From Neckera pumila (taxonomy: Eukaryota > Streptophyta > Bryopsida > Hypnales > Neckeraceae), in NCBI GenBank assembly GCA_963969595.1, contig OZ018408.1, positions 30,318,108-30,382,107 on the forward strand: DNA of 64,000 nt. Direction: 5' to 3'. Positions 34,501 through 45,470 of this stretch are shown here, one piece after another. The stretch's first letter is position 1, and each line of letters begins with the position of its first letter. The notes beneath the pieces were generated by a model. The model saw nothing but the letters and a program-made list of their open reading frames with translations, searched no databases and had not been told where the DNA came from. The position numbers and the translations under genes were made by a program.

Positions 34501-37262
34501 AGAGAATTCCCTGAGTCCCTCTGCAATGGCGAAAAAAAGGCTAGTAATTATCATCACTTTTTAAAATCGGATACTAAGTGTTAACAAAAATCAATTCCAT
34601 TCGCAGCTTAGACACTGGGAGAATATACGATTTTACCTGCAAGCGACCCAATATTAACTGACCAGAAGTATGGGAATACTCGATTCTAACTGAGCTCGAG
34701 AATTCATTTAACGTTTCCATTCCAAATTTCCTCGACCAATTACCTTTGAACTCGCACGAATATGTAAATGGGGAACACAGTTTGGGATAGGCACACTTAA
34801 ATTGCTGAGTGATTTGAGGAGGAAACTCAGGACACACCTAAATCAGCTCGACGAAAACTCCCTTCCCCTTTGCCCTTCCACCTTTCGGACCTGGACGAAG
34901 ACCCTTCTCCAGATTTGGCGCGCCGTCCTGAACAGGGACAAAATTAGCAGATGAATCTTTGATGGCTATTGACTACTGGAGTACTAAGCAGAAGCAAAGT
35001 CAGCGAGTTCAAGATAAAACAACTCGAAGACAGTGACGTCAAGCATCAATGCCATTTCTCAACACTTGTTCTTTGTACTGGGCTCATTCCGTCACATAGA
35101 GAGCACAATCCTAAGCGAGCACTTTAATGCATTGTATGTCTGAAGAGCGCCAGAGAGTTGCCAGGGCACAGGGATCAGGAGCTCTGAGGAAGGAATAGTT
35201 CGAGTGAAAGCTCCAAATTGAAATTGCCATAATGCTTACTTTGGCATTTAAACACTGTTATTTCTGCGTCAACGGGATCCTTTAATGAATTCTGATGGAT
35301 TTAATATGAAGGAATGAGAAGAAATAAAGAGTGTGTATGCATTATCGCGTACCAGATCTCATCTTCAGGAACTACGAGACACCTTTTCACGTCAAATGAC
35401 GAACGTGGATAGCAAATCCTTCGCATTTCCTAGTCTAAAGGTATCCGCGAAGTGTCGAAATCACTGTCCCAAATGGGCCTCCCGACGGACGGCAGCTTCT
35501 TCCTCCTTTCAGAAGCAATTTTGCAAGGTCAGTACTCGCATTCAAATCATAGATATATTTCGCCTGCGAGAATTCCAAGAATTGAACTTAGCGTAATTCG
35601 TCCTTCGCGGTTACGGTAGTAACAGATCACAGCCCTAAACTATTAGTACTATGCGCCATAGATGGCCCTTCGATTTCAAGAAACCAACTCCATAGATCCG
35701 TATACGTCTAGCAAACTGAACTCAGCCATTCGCTGTAAAATTTCGTCATGGGCAGAACGCACCAGTTAGCGTTAAAACTTTCAAAGCGCGTATGCTCTGA
35801 TCTCAATAAGTTAGAGGTTTCACTACTCTTCGCAGCAAGAGGAGCCTTCGTTGTTCAAGGTCTCCCACATTCTGACTTCCATGTCGCGGCCTTTCGTCCT
35901 CACCTATCTCTGACGACCAGAATCACCATTTCGTGTAATGTCCAGGTTCGGTGTGAAGAGACCAGAGACTCTAATATTCCAGCTCTTCGACTCTCTAGAA
36001 GCAATGACAGAAAGCACCACGCAAAAGCTAGATCCTCATGTCCGTTCGCACATTCTACAAGAGTTGGATCGAACTACAGCATTTCACAAGTCCATTCTGG
36101 AACTCTGACCACCTGTCATATCACACAGCGGCAGAGCTCGAGCTGGCCCGAACATGCAAGACGATCAATGTTCGCCGACGAACAAATTTCTGTACCAGAT
36201 ATAAATCACAATCAATCCTACTTCATAGAGTACCGCGAGGGACAGCAACGACATATAATGGCCAGAATGAGAAGTACATTGTGCGTCAAACGCTAATGCT
36301 CAATCGAACTGAAACTGGGCAACAGCTAACACTATCCTTCCGAGAACCTACGTTTTTCTAGGTCATCCCCGCACCTCCTACTAGATCCTACACAAGAAGG
36401 AAAAAGCCAGCCGCACGGTATTACTCGAGATGGATCGAACTAAATCGCTCTCACATTTACCGATTCCGAAACTCCCACCATCTGTCAAATCACACAGTCG
36501 CAGAACTTAAGCTGGTCAATAACTAGACAGAAATCACATTCCGCCGATGAGTGAATTTATGCATTCGATTTAAAATCACTTTTAGTTCAACTTCATTGAG
36601 GCACAGCTATTACATTTATAGCCAGAGGAAGGTGCACATTGTGCGTCAAATGCTAACGCGTCCACGGGATCAATCGACCTAAAAACTCTCGATCACAGCT
36701 AACACTACTCTCTCCGAAACTGTCACGAAACCTACATTTACTAGTGCATCCCCTCACCTCCAGCTCTCCTACACAACAAGGAACAAGCCAGCCGCTAGCG
36801 GTACCAGAGAAAGACAAACATCAAAGCACAGGATTGAACTCCCATCGTTTAGTACTCAGATTTCCTCAGCCTCGAAGCAAACTCGTCCACTATCGGAAAC
36901 TCTCCTCACCGAAACTCTCATCACCTGTCAAATCACAGTGGCAGAGAGTTTAAGCTGGCCCTAACAAGCACGACAATCCTTCTCCACCGATGAGTAAATT
37001 TTCCCCGCGGATTTGAATCACCTTTCGTCCTACTCCATTGAGTTCCAGAGGGAGGATCACATTGTGCGCAAAAACACTATTGCAAATTAATCGAACTAAA
37101 ACTCAGCAACAGCTAGCACTAAACTTCCAGACAACCTACCTACATTTCCTACTGCATCCCCGCACCTCCAGCTCTCCTACATCCAGACAGGAAAAAAAAA
37201 AAAAAAAAACACGAAACCACGGCGGTACTAACCTCAATACACAGGAGAACAGCTCGAGCCAT
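31517..37262 (-). CDS. plant protein with C-terminal divergent kinase domain, probable pseudokinase (seven exons, about 753 aa)
   Basis: No family name is recognised. Exons on the minus strand, all with GT-AG borders and matching phases: 37262-37233 (ATG, MARAVLLCIE), 34837-34744, 34520-34296, 34190-34039, 33737-33027, 32812-32564 and 32317-31517. The N-terminal half (to about residue 400) has no known motif; it is Gly-rich near 185-200 and ends in a Ser/Arg then Glu-rich linker. A kinase-like fold follows: LGRRSSSVY (444-452) replaces the Gly loop; LAVHV (464-468) has His where the ATP-anchoring Lys belongs; HGDITPDHV (587-595) replaces HRDLKPxN; DWG (611-613) replaces DFG. Both Asp residues remain, Lys and Asn do not, so catalysis is doubtful. 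An insert with C523, C532, H534 and C537 could bind zinc. The layout recalls fungal-type (FunK1) kinases. The first exon and the last exon's end are the least certain parts. Confidence 0.65.
35940..37195. repeat. degenerate tandem array in intron 1 of the pseudokinase gene (three units, 0.37-0.44 kb)
   Basis: An anchor CTGTCAAATCACACAG-like block recurs at about 36113, 36482 and 36925 (spacings 369 and 443 bp). It is followed each time by GCAGAG..TTAAGCTGG, CCGATGAGT, AATCAC, TTGAG, CACATTGTGCG, AATCGAACT, CAACAGCTAACACTA, CCTACATTT and GCATCCCCGCACCTCCAGCT. Identity is modest. A 182-codon plus-strand frame at 35748-36296 overlaps the first unit, but the other units do not keep it open, so I treat it as chance. 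Confidence 0.75.
37192..37209. repeat. poly-A run (plus strand) in intron 1
   Basis: An uninterrupted A run at the right end of the tandem array, close to the first coding exon; it would be a poly-T tract in the minus-strand transcript. Confidence 0.9.
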
Positions 37263-37760
37263 TGTTCCGCACCTAGCTTCACGGCATGCATGTCCCGCCG
37301 ACCGGAAACCTCGAAAATTAAACATGTGATGGAAAGTTTTAGACCGCACTAGCACTTACTCCGCACTGACAGCAGCAGGAATGGCGCTCTTCCCTCCGCT
37401 TCCCCCGCAGCCTCCGGTCCCTCCTAAAAGAATAAAGAGGCAAATAATTAAAAGGAAGCAGTGGAAGAGGGATTCACGAGAAAAAGAGGCGGACAGTTTG
37501 GCGTTTAAGTTTGGAACGGACGAGACCACAATAAATGCGGAGAGCATGTGGATTGATTGTGCGAACGGGAGCCCGTTGGGAAGGGACCTGTATTGCCTGT
37601 TGTATGTCGAAGTCGGGCGGAGAGACGGAGGAGGAGCAGAAGACAGCAGCGACGGGGACAGAGCGCCATGAAAGTGAGAGCGAGTGTCAGGGGAGGAGAG
37701 AAAGCACACTCTCAGGGCAGAAGCTCCATAGCCCTCTCGAGCACAGGAACCTCGCAGGAG
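37263..37760 (-). promoter_or_regulatory. GC-rich 5' region and probable promoter of the pseudokinase gene
   Basis: GC-rich sequence directly upstream of the inferred ATG, with CT-rich patches on the minus strand near 37400-37700. A strong donor (CGGA|GTAAGT) near 37360 and an AG at about 37315 could mark a short 5'UTR intron. Frames on both strands (37381-37671 plus, 37356-37709 minus) are open, but neither resembles a known protein. Transcription start not located. Confidence 0.4.
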
Positions 37761-37844
37761 TCGCAGCAGCAGCCAAATTTTTTTTGGCGAATTTTTGCCA
37801 GAATCTTAGAATCGTACCACATGTTGGCATGGGCTACTTTAACA

Positions 37845-38487
37845 TTAACCCCTATATGCGCAAGGCTTGTTTTGGGCTTCTTGGAATTTGCTCTAAATTG
37901 AACAAAATGCCAACATTTTGATAAGTTGTATCAATTTTTTTAATTGTAACCGTACAAATTCAAACTAGATATGTTAGAGATCTCATAGGAAAAGAAAACA
38001 CAACAATATCACTTATGAAGTGAAAGATTATAATGTTTGACCATGAAGGTGCTAAAACTGCAAAAATCTTTCAATCTTCTTTACACAAGTAAAATCTAAA
38101 CAGTTGGTGACCAAAAAAATATGAGGTTAAAGGGCTTAACTTGTATAACCCCAATCAATTTATAGCTTCTTAAAATCTACTCAACAATTTTTCTAAATGA
38201 ATTTTGAATGTGATTTTTTCTCCAAGATCTAGTGTATTTGAGGCTCATTTCCAAGAGCTCTCAACACTACAGGAAGTCAAGATTGCAATGGGTACCCTTA
38301 TACAAAAAACTGAATAGAAAAAACACTATCATTTATTTTCAAGATCGGATTTTAGATGCTAAAATTAGACTTCAAGAAGAACTTTCTAAAAATATAAACT
38401 ACTAAAAATAGCAACTTGGTTAGGTTTTATTTTATTTCAAAGTTTTGCAAACACCAAATTTGGGTGCCTTGGGCATTTAGGGGTTAA
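37845..38487. mobile_element. TTAA-flanked element, family C (643 bp)
   Basis: It starts TTAACCCCTATATGCGCAAG and ends CTTGGGCATTTAGGGGTTAA, with imperfect inverted ends including TTAA. An internal block (ACACAACAATATCACTTATG, then AGATTATAATGTTTGA) recurs at about 63720-63770. It is non-coding and abuts the promoter region of the pseudokinase gene. Confidence 0.7.
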
Positions 38488-39991
38488 TATAAAGAAAATG
38501 TGTGGCATATGTAATTCTAGAGTCACTCGTCCTGTCCCTTATAGATCAATTGTAGGACCATAATGAACAAATTCTTTCTATATGTGAACCTTCAAAAGGT
38601 TGAAATAACTCTTAAGAAAAATGTGTGAAAATTTTAATGAAATTATCAAATTTTTCTCTATAGAACACTACCATACATTGGAGTTAGATTCATTAGGCCC
38701 CATACGAAATCATTTCTTTTTTGGTTGAATTAAACTTGATTTAGAATTTTTTGAAGTTCATTTTACAAGGTGCAAAATGTTTTGTGATCTTTAGCACTCT
38801 TCAAAATATACCTTGAGTTATAGCAGTACTCACAAATTTATCGGTACACAAAATTGTTGTACACAATTTTATGGAGGGCAGTGTAGTTTTTGGGAATTGG
38901 CAATTTTTTGATGAAATTGAGAATGATAAAAAAAAAATGGATTTTTCAGGCTAATTATATGCATTATGAACTCTAGTCTTCAAACAAAAAATCTAATCCT
39001 AAAAATGCATTATATAGAAGTAATATATAAATTGAATTGTATTGCCTTATTCAACAAATATTTCAAATGCAAGGGCATTCTGATATAATCATGGTCTAAG
39101 TTGCAACCTATACTCTCTCTACAATGGTTAATGCAATCCCATGCTCTCAATTCCAAAAAATTCAAATATTGTGAGAACCAACATCATTTGCATATTTGTC
39201 AAATTGTTGATATTTTAAACTCTATAAATGTCAAAAACCTTCAATTTTGTATACAACAATCTGAAATGATGTATAATAACATGCCAAGGTACAAAAAATT
39301 TATTTGGAGTTCTAAAAAATAATTGACAAAAGATAAAGTAATTCTAAATCATGGTGAACAAAACTAAGTTTTAGACATGGCTAACTTTGCCTTTCAAATG
39401 ACAACTAATTTTTTCTTCAAACTTCCTTGGTAACCTATAACATGTCGTACACTACAACTTTCATATATCTATTTTTGGACTTTGTCCATTGATGCTTGTG
39501 GTATGGCTGTTTGAATGAAAACATTTCAGATTTAAACTCAATTTTGTTAGTGGATGTACATTCCCCTCCCTACCAAGGTCTCTTAGGATTAATCCATGAG
39601 AGAGACAAAAACCACTATTATAGATGAATGACAAATGTCTTGAAGAGCTTGTTGTAGGAATTTATGCAGAACGGATGAAGTAAATCCAAATAAGTTGAAA
39701 AACAAGTTTAGATAGTCTATTCTTCAAAGATGAGACTAGATAGTCATTTAGTACTTTTGTGCATGGTAGTAAATTAGTTTATAGAGAGATGGGAAGAAAA
39801 TGTAAAGTTGCAAAAATAAAATTCATATATCTAGATTCTTCAATAATCATAATTATAAATGCTCTAGATCAACTAAACCCTCCTTCTATCAAGCTCTCTT
39901 AGAGTTAAAGACAAGGAGCACGTGACATGAAAATGAAAATTTTTAGTATCACATTGTAAGAAACTTATACTTTTGATAGAAAAAGTTCTGT
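38488..39991. other. AT-rich spacer, nothing recognised
   Basis: Frames are under 75 codons; no termini, exons or RNA genes seen. Confidence 0.4.
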
Positions 39992-40229
39992 CATTAGGGG
40001 AGATTTGGAGCCATTGGAAGACTTCAAGTTATCCTACGTTCCAAGACTGCGGGAACGCAGGATAACTGCTAGCTGATATGGTCGAGATAGTGCCTCGTCA
40101 TTTTCGGAAGGGGGAATGCTTAGAATGATATTTTGGAAAAAAAAATTGAAAAAAAAAATTTGACAACCCGTACCAGATTGGAGAATGGGCCTCAAACGGC
40201 CCTCTAGAGGCTCCAAATCTCCCCTAATG
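39992..40229. mobile_element. CATTAG-ended MITE with internal hairpin, family G copy 1 (238 bp)
   Basis: CATTAGGGGAGATTTGGAGCC at the left is matched perfectly by the inverted right end. A subterminal hairpin, GTTATCCTACGTTCC paired with GGGAACGCAGGATAAC, lies at about 40028-40064. Relatives at 55006-55301 and 59866-60150 carry the same hairpin core. Confidence 0.8.
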
Positions 40230-40673
40230 ATCATTAGATTGAGTGAAGTCAAAAATATTGCATAACGTTTTGTAATATCTTAACAATATAAGTACATCTT
40301 AAAAAAATTATTGAAGGTTCATATCACAAAAGACCATGTGGAATTGGGAAAGTTAAAATGTTTTGATGTTGATTCAAAGACTAATCATTTGAACAAGGAC
40401 AATAGAACCAAGAGGCTTTGTTCCAATAATGAGAGCCAATGGATGTAAAAACTGAAGTGTTCCATCTCTTGCAATGTGAACAAGCATTTTTGTAAAAAGT
40501 GGACTCTTACAAAATGAAAATTGGTAGGTTGTCTATGCCTTCATGTAATAAAGTCAACAAAAAAATTGCTAAAAAATATGCGGTCAAAGACAATCTTCTT
40601 GTCCATGAAGAATTAAATTGTATAAATTTGTACTGGATATAGGATTTTTTATTCTAAGGTAGGGTGTTTGAAG

Positions 40674-41549
40674 TTACTACTCCTAAAGAGACCAAATAAG
40701 AATGGTTGAAGTATTTTTGACCACACAGATTGCAAGATATCTGCGTTTGAAGTGAAAAAACAAGATTTTCATCACATTACGGGACTAGATTTTCTTACTT
40801 TGAATATTTTTAAATTAAGTTTTTTGCACTATAGAGTTTTGAGCTTTCAATCTTTCTAGTGGAGAATTGAGTTGAGAGTCTAGGACAAAAAAAAAAGTTC
40901 AAAAAAACTTAGTTTTCATTCTTAAGAAAATTGTTAAGAAGAAGTAGGTACAAGATAGAAGGAAAACCTAAAATATTAATATCTTTTAGATGGAATTAAA
41001 ATGCACTAATCCCAATGGTGAGATTACTCTAGCACAAAAACTAAACCATGTGGAACTTTTTTCTGAAAAATTGCAAACATTGCATTCTAAAATGAATCCT
41101 ACAAGTTATTTTTTTCAAGAAGATGCTCTAATTGCCCAAAAAACAAGATTGTCCATAACTTTCTCATAAAAAATCCAAATGAATTGAATCAAAGTTTTCC
41201 AAATAGGCAAAAATATAATCTATAAGGAGAAAAATTAAAAGTAAATAAATAATTTTTTTGCAAATTTTTTTTGCTGCCCCCTCTCCCCTGTTTTGAGCTT
41301 ACTTGGGCATAACTTTTGTTCCCGGGCACTGATTGAAAAAAAAATTATATTCCCACGAAGCTTATCAATTTTTCTATCTCCATAAAAAGTTTCAAAAAAT
41401 CATGAAAAAAAAATTATATTCCCACGAAGCTTATCAATTTTTCTATCTCCATAAAAAGTTTCAAAAAATCATGAAAAAAATTCAGCCCGTAGGTACCTGC
41501 CCAAAATCCCATTTGTCCCCCAAAGGGACAATGGTCCTTTAGGGGTTAA
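40674..41549 (-). mobile_element. TTAA-flanked family A element, copy 2 (about 876 bp)
   Basis: Reverse orientation. The right end reads GGTCCTTTAGGGGTTAA; the left end (near TTACTACTCCTAAAGAGACC) is decayed and the adjoining 100 bases are lost. It contains a perfect 69-bp tandem duplication at about 41334-41471, which yields a repeated 23-codon frame (KLYSHEAYQFFYLHKKF twice). Confidence 0.75.
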
Positions 41550-42640
41550 AGAGCTAATAGACAATAATAATAATAACTTTTATGATACATTTTCTATTGT
41601 AATTTTTTAGAGTATGATTTATGACAATAGTTAAACTATTTGTAAATGTAGTTCAATATTCAATCATTACAAAGTTGTTCCAAAGATTTAAGTAGTATGA
41701 ATAGTATTATAATAAACATTCAAGCAATGAATTTACTTTTCAAACTCTAATTAAATGAAATATAATCAAAACAACAAAATAAAAAATAAAAAATATACAT
41801 TTTAATTCTAAAAAACAACTTGGAGATTTATGATTGGTAGTTACTTTTTGTAATCCACTTTCATTAACAATATCAAACGTAGAGTGAGCATCCATCTAAC
41901 TGAAACATTCTTTTGTTTTATTTGTAATGAACCACCATTCAGCTTTTGATTAACATCTTTGAAATATTTTTTTTCCATGTGCATGATATCAATTTGATAT
42001 TCCATATGTAGTCAAGCAATTTAATGGGATTCCATAAACTTATGATGATTCCGTAAGAAGTAATATTAATAAAATTCTTTAATTTATAAAAGTGAAGGAG
42101 GTGATCAATGATCTTACTTACATACTCATCAAACTCTTTGCTGTTCTAATTGATATACATTCAATTGTTTATGAAATAATAGAAATGGTATTGAAAATGG
42201 AAAATGGACATGGTCTTCTGAAATATAACAAGATGATTATCAAAAGAATTTTTGGAAAATAGTACCACTTAACATCTAGCATTCTCCTCTGAAATCTTAA
42301 AGGTAGATGAATTTTAAAATAGATTTTGCATTTTAATAATTATCAAGTTATAATTAACTTACAACAAGGGTAGATTGTATTGTAAGACTTAAGGTATGAA
42401 AATTGGCAAGTGAAATTACTACGTTCATTTGGAGGCCATGAAACCCAATAAAGAATATTTATAATCAAATTAAAAAAGAATAAATAGTTGCACTACAATA
42501 TTTGTTGTCCTTTGCAACATACTAAAGTATTGACTTACTTTTCATGGAAGGACCTACTTCAACTTCTTTACAATCATAATAGATGAAGTTTAATGTGTTG
42601 ATGCAAAATCTCTTATTCTTTGAGGGTTTTTTTTGGCAAT
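41550..42640. other. AT-rich spacer, nothing recognised
   Basis: No feature supported. Confidence 0.4.
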
Positions 42641-42657
42641 ATATTATGCCTGCAATT

Positions 42658-42905
42658 AGGGCCAAATAGTGCCAGTCTCACCAAATTTACTACGTACCAT
42701 CCATTGGCCCCTGGCTTGTTGTATAAAGCAGACATACCCATTCTTGTCCTCAGTTTAAGAACTCCTCCCTCATGTACCAGTGGTGCACATTTCCTTTCTA
42801 GAATGTATTCTACTAATACATGAAGACATGATTTGGATGTAACAACACAAATGCAAAATAAGCCAGCACCTAGGGCCAAAGAGTGTCAATCTCACCAAAT
42901 GTACT
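42658..42905. repeat. direct repeat pair, spacing about 213 bp
   Basis: AGGGCCAAATAGTGCCAGTC plus CTCACCAAAT at 42658 recurs as AGGGCCAAAGAGTGTCAATC plus CTCACCAAAT at about 42871, each followed by a TACNACCA/TACTCCACC block. Confidence 0.55.
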
Positions 42906-42964
42906 CCACCAGTACATTAGGATGGAATTTAGGTGCATGGATACAAATGTGTATGTCCACCAAG

Positions 42965-43300
42965 TACTAAATTATGGCAGAACCACCCATTCCCAACCAC
43001 GACCCACACCCACACCCAACCTATAGAGTGCAACCATTTCCAACCAAGGTTGAAATAGATTTTCAACCAAACTTGGAATGTTTTTTTTTTTCCCCTTTTC
43101 AAGGTTGGGACTAATGAGGTCATGACAGATGTTCAGAAGTAGTGCGGAAGAAAATAGTTTTTGAATGATCGAAATTGGAAGAGTCTATACATCCATACCA
43201 ACTTTTGGCTTCCAAAACTCTTAGTAATTTCAATTCAGTGCATAAAATTACCAAAAAATTGCAATCTCCATAATTCTACCTTCCTAAGGTAACTACACCT
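42965..43300. repeat. inverted repeat block 1, left copy
   Basis: Matches 46185-46500 in inverse orientation: CCAACCTATAGAGTG, TTCCAACCAAGGTTG, CCCTTTTCAAGGTTGGGAC and GGAAGAGTCTATAC all have complements there. The class of the underlying element is unknown. Confidence 0.65.
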
Positions 43301-43406
43301 AAAATCGCACAGTGAATGTTCTTGACTAAAATGTACTCCCACTATTCATATGGCTCTATGATCGCTTTTGGGTACACCTATTCTCAGCACTTTGGAAATT
43401 TGTAGT

Positions 43407-44153
43407 TTATCCCCTAAAGGTCCAAACACCGTTTTTTAGCAACATAGCAATTTTGAGCAACTCACTACGAACGGAGTTTTTATATTTTTTCTTTGAAAAT
43501 TTCACACAACGTGTGCCCAAGGAGTAGCTTTTAGGTCTAACAATTTTCATAACTTTTGACTACAAGGTTAAAAAGTTATTGCATGATATGTAGTTTTTGT
43601 TATTTGGCGTGCAGCCTGGGCAGCTTAAAAAACTTCTTTAAAAATCGCATTTTTGAAAAATGAAAAATTGAGAGTGGTTCTAAAGAAATATTTAGAGGTG
43701 GAAAAGTTTGAACACTCCATTTTGTTTAATGAGATGAGATTTATGAGGGCTTCCAATTTGCGGGTAGGTTTGGAATCTAGAGACTTCATACCTATCCGCA
43801 AACTAGAATTACTGAAAACTCTCATCTCATTAAACAAAATGAAATGATTCAAACTTTTCCACTTCTAAACATTTCTTAAGAACCACTCTCAATTTTCCAT
43901 TTTCTTAAAAAGCAAATTTTAAAGAAGTTTTTTGAACTACCCGGGCTGCCTCCCGAGTAACAAAAACTACATATCATGCAATAACTTTTTAACCTTGTAG
44001 TCAAAAGTTATGAAAATTGTTGGACCTAAAAGCTACTCTTTAGGCGTATGCTGTGTGAAATTTCCAAAGAAAAAAAGTAAAAGCTCCGTTCATAGTGAGC
44101 TGCCCAAAATTGCTATATTGCCAAAAAATGGTGTTTGGTCCTTTAGGGGTTAT
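43407..44153. mobile_element. TTAA/TTAT-flanked foldback, family B copy 1 (747 bp)
   Basis: Almost the whole element is a palindrome. The left end CCCCTAAAGGTCCAAACACC and the right end GGTGTTTGGTCCTTTAGGGG lead into arms of about 350 bases (AACATAGCAATTTTGAGCA, CAACTCACTACGAACGGAG, CAATTTTCATAACTTTTGAC, TTTGTTTAATGAGATGAG) with the centre near 43780. It is flanked by TTAT on both sides. A related uninterrupted site lies at about 46645. It is non-coding. Confidence 0.85.
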
Positions 44154-44373
44154 TCACATGGTGTCCTAAAAAGTGCATTCGAAGAGAATCTTAAATCCCC
44201 TTTTGACTACCAATGGGACCCCACAATTTATTTTTTTTCAATATAATAGTGAAAACCATGCTGAATCAGGCTGAATTGCTTAACCTTGCAACTTAAGGTT
44301 GATTACCTTACATGATGGCAGAAAGTATACATTGCCTTTGAACACTATTTCTCCAGAACATGCACAGAGTCCC

Positions 44374-44601
44374 TTAACCCTGAAGCGCGCCGACGTCCAT
44401 ATTTTGGACGATGAATAGAGGGCTTCGAGGCACTGTTCTGTGCAACTAACTTCTCATTCATCCAATGTAATACTTGAATCTAGAAAAGGCAAACTTCTTG
44501 AATGACCAAATTCATGAAATTCTGGTAAATGATATTTCTATACAAAGATATAAGCAAAAATTCAGAAAATTCAGAAAAGGATTGAGACGTTTAGGGGTTA
44601 A
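44374..44601. mobile_element. TTAA-flanked MITE, family D copy 2 (228 bp)
   Basis: It starts TTAACCCTGAAGCGC and ends GACGTTTAGGGGTTAA. The interior (GAATAGAGGGCTTCGAGGCA, TTCATCCAATG, GAAATTCTGGTAAATGATAT) matches 1568-1778. Confidence 0.75.
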
Positions 44602-45064
44602 GTGGTGGTCGACTATGGGTGGTTCTACCATACATCACCCAAACGCAAAACACGTCCACCACCTTTCGGCTTGCGAGCCCACAAATAGCCCACCAAACAC
44701 AACAGCAGCAGGACTGAGACTGACTTGCAGTTAGTAAGGGAGCCAACCCATTTCCAACCAGTAGACTGTTCTGTTTCCGATCAGCACGTTATTGACACGT
44801 CATTAAATACGGCATGCAGCTGTGGCGCATTATGATTGGCAATCAGCCCTTGGTCGACAATAGAGAGGCCTATTGATCAAGAATAGGTCGAATAGAATCT
44901 TGAGCTAAAAAATTCATAATAATTATGTTTTGAGAAATAAAAATCTGAAAAATTCTGGAAACCTTGTTATTTCAATTTCCTCATATGGGAAAATTCCTCC
45001 CTTCAAGAACCCAACTCTGCAAATATGCGTAATTGCTTAAATGGTCGACAATAGGTAGAATCCC
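44602..45064. other. spacer of mixed composition, nothing recognised
   Basis: GC is higher than usual near 44610-44850, but no gene or repeat terminus is supported. Confidence 0.35.
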
Positions 45065-45310
45065 TTAATGTGTGCCAATTTTGAATTCGCACATTGCATT
45101 GCACAAGCAGACAACCATTTTTGCAGAGCCCTGAATGAGGGGCGTGTGCTTTGCAAGACTGGCCGGGTGCCTGTGTCTGGGTACGAGCGAGACGAGAGAT
45201 GAGACGTAACTTACACTCAGACAGACATCAGTTGTTGTACTATTGATTCCCATGGAAACGGAAAGGGTGTCAGGCGAAGGATGTTGCATGCATAACTTAA
45301 CGGATCCCAT
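45065..45310 (-). other. possible first exon of an unrecognised gene
   Basis: On the minus strand an ATG opens 36 codons (starting MGSVKLCMQHPSPDT) that reach a perfect-consensus donor, AGT|GTAAGTTAC, at about 45213 in phase 0; the frame stays open into the would-be intron to 45065. No second exon with matching phase was found before 44.3 kb. A chance frame is the simplest alternative. Confidence 0.2.
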
Positions 45311-45470
45311 GGAGGCAGGAAGAAAAAACTCTCAAAACAGTGAAACATCAATTCTTCGGTCTGTCACTCGGATAGTATGACAACTTTTTCTTTCTTTCTC
45401 ATATAACTTAAGGAGGAAACAGAATCGGCAGAAACCTTGACAGGAAATAATATTACTCTGTGCACCTTGG

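Noticed and set aside
34838..34840. Apparent in-frame TAG inside an extended exon of the pseudokinase gene (34744-34927)
   Set aside because: The TAG is better read as the AG acceptor of intron 1; joining the phase-0 first exon directly to 34837 gives an open frame.
35748..36296. 182-codon plus-strand frame
   Set aside because: It lies across a degenerate tandem repeat inside an intron of the minus-strand gene, and the other repeat units do not keep the frame open.
37381..37671. 96-codon plus-strand frame starting MALFPPLPPQPPVPPK
   Set aside because: It sits in the GC-rich promoter/leader of the minus-strand gene, where all frames tend to be open; no domain or downstream exon was found. 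A divergent gene cannot be fully excluded.
41333..41542. Frame with a perfectly repeated 23-residue unit
   Set aside because: Product of a 69-bp tandem duplication inside a non-coding transposon copy.
43625..43852. Overlapping frames on both strands in the foldback centre
   Set aside because: The two arms of the palindrome produce mirrored frames; no conservation with the second family B copy.
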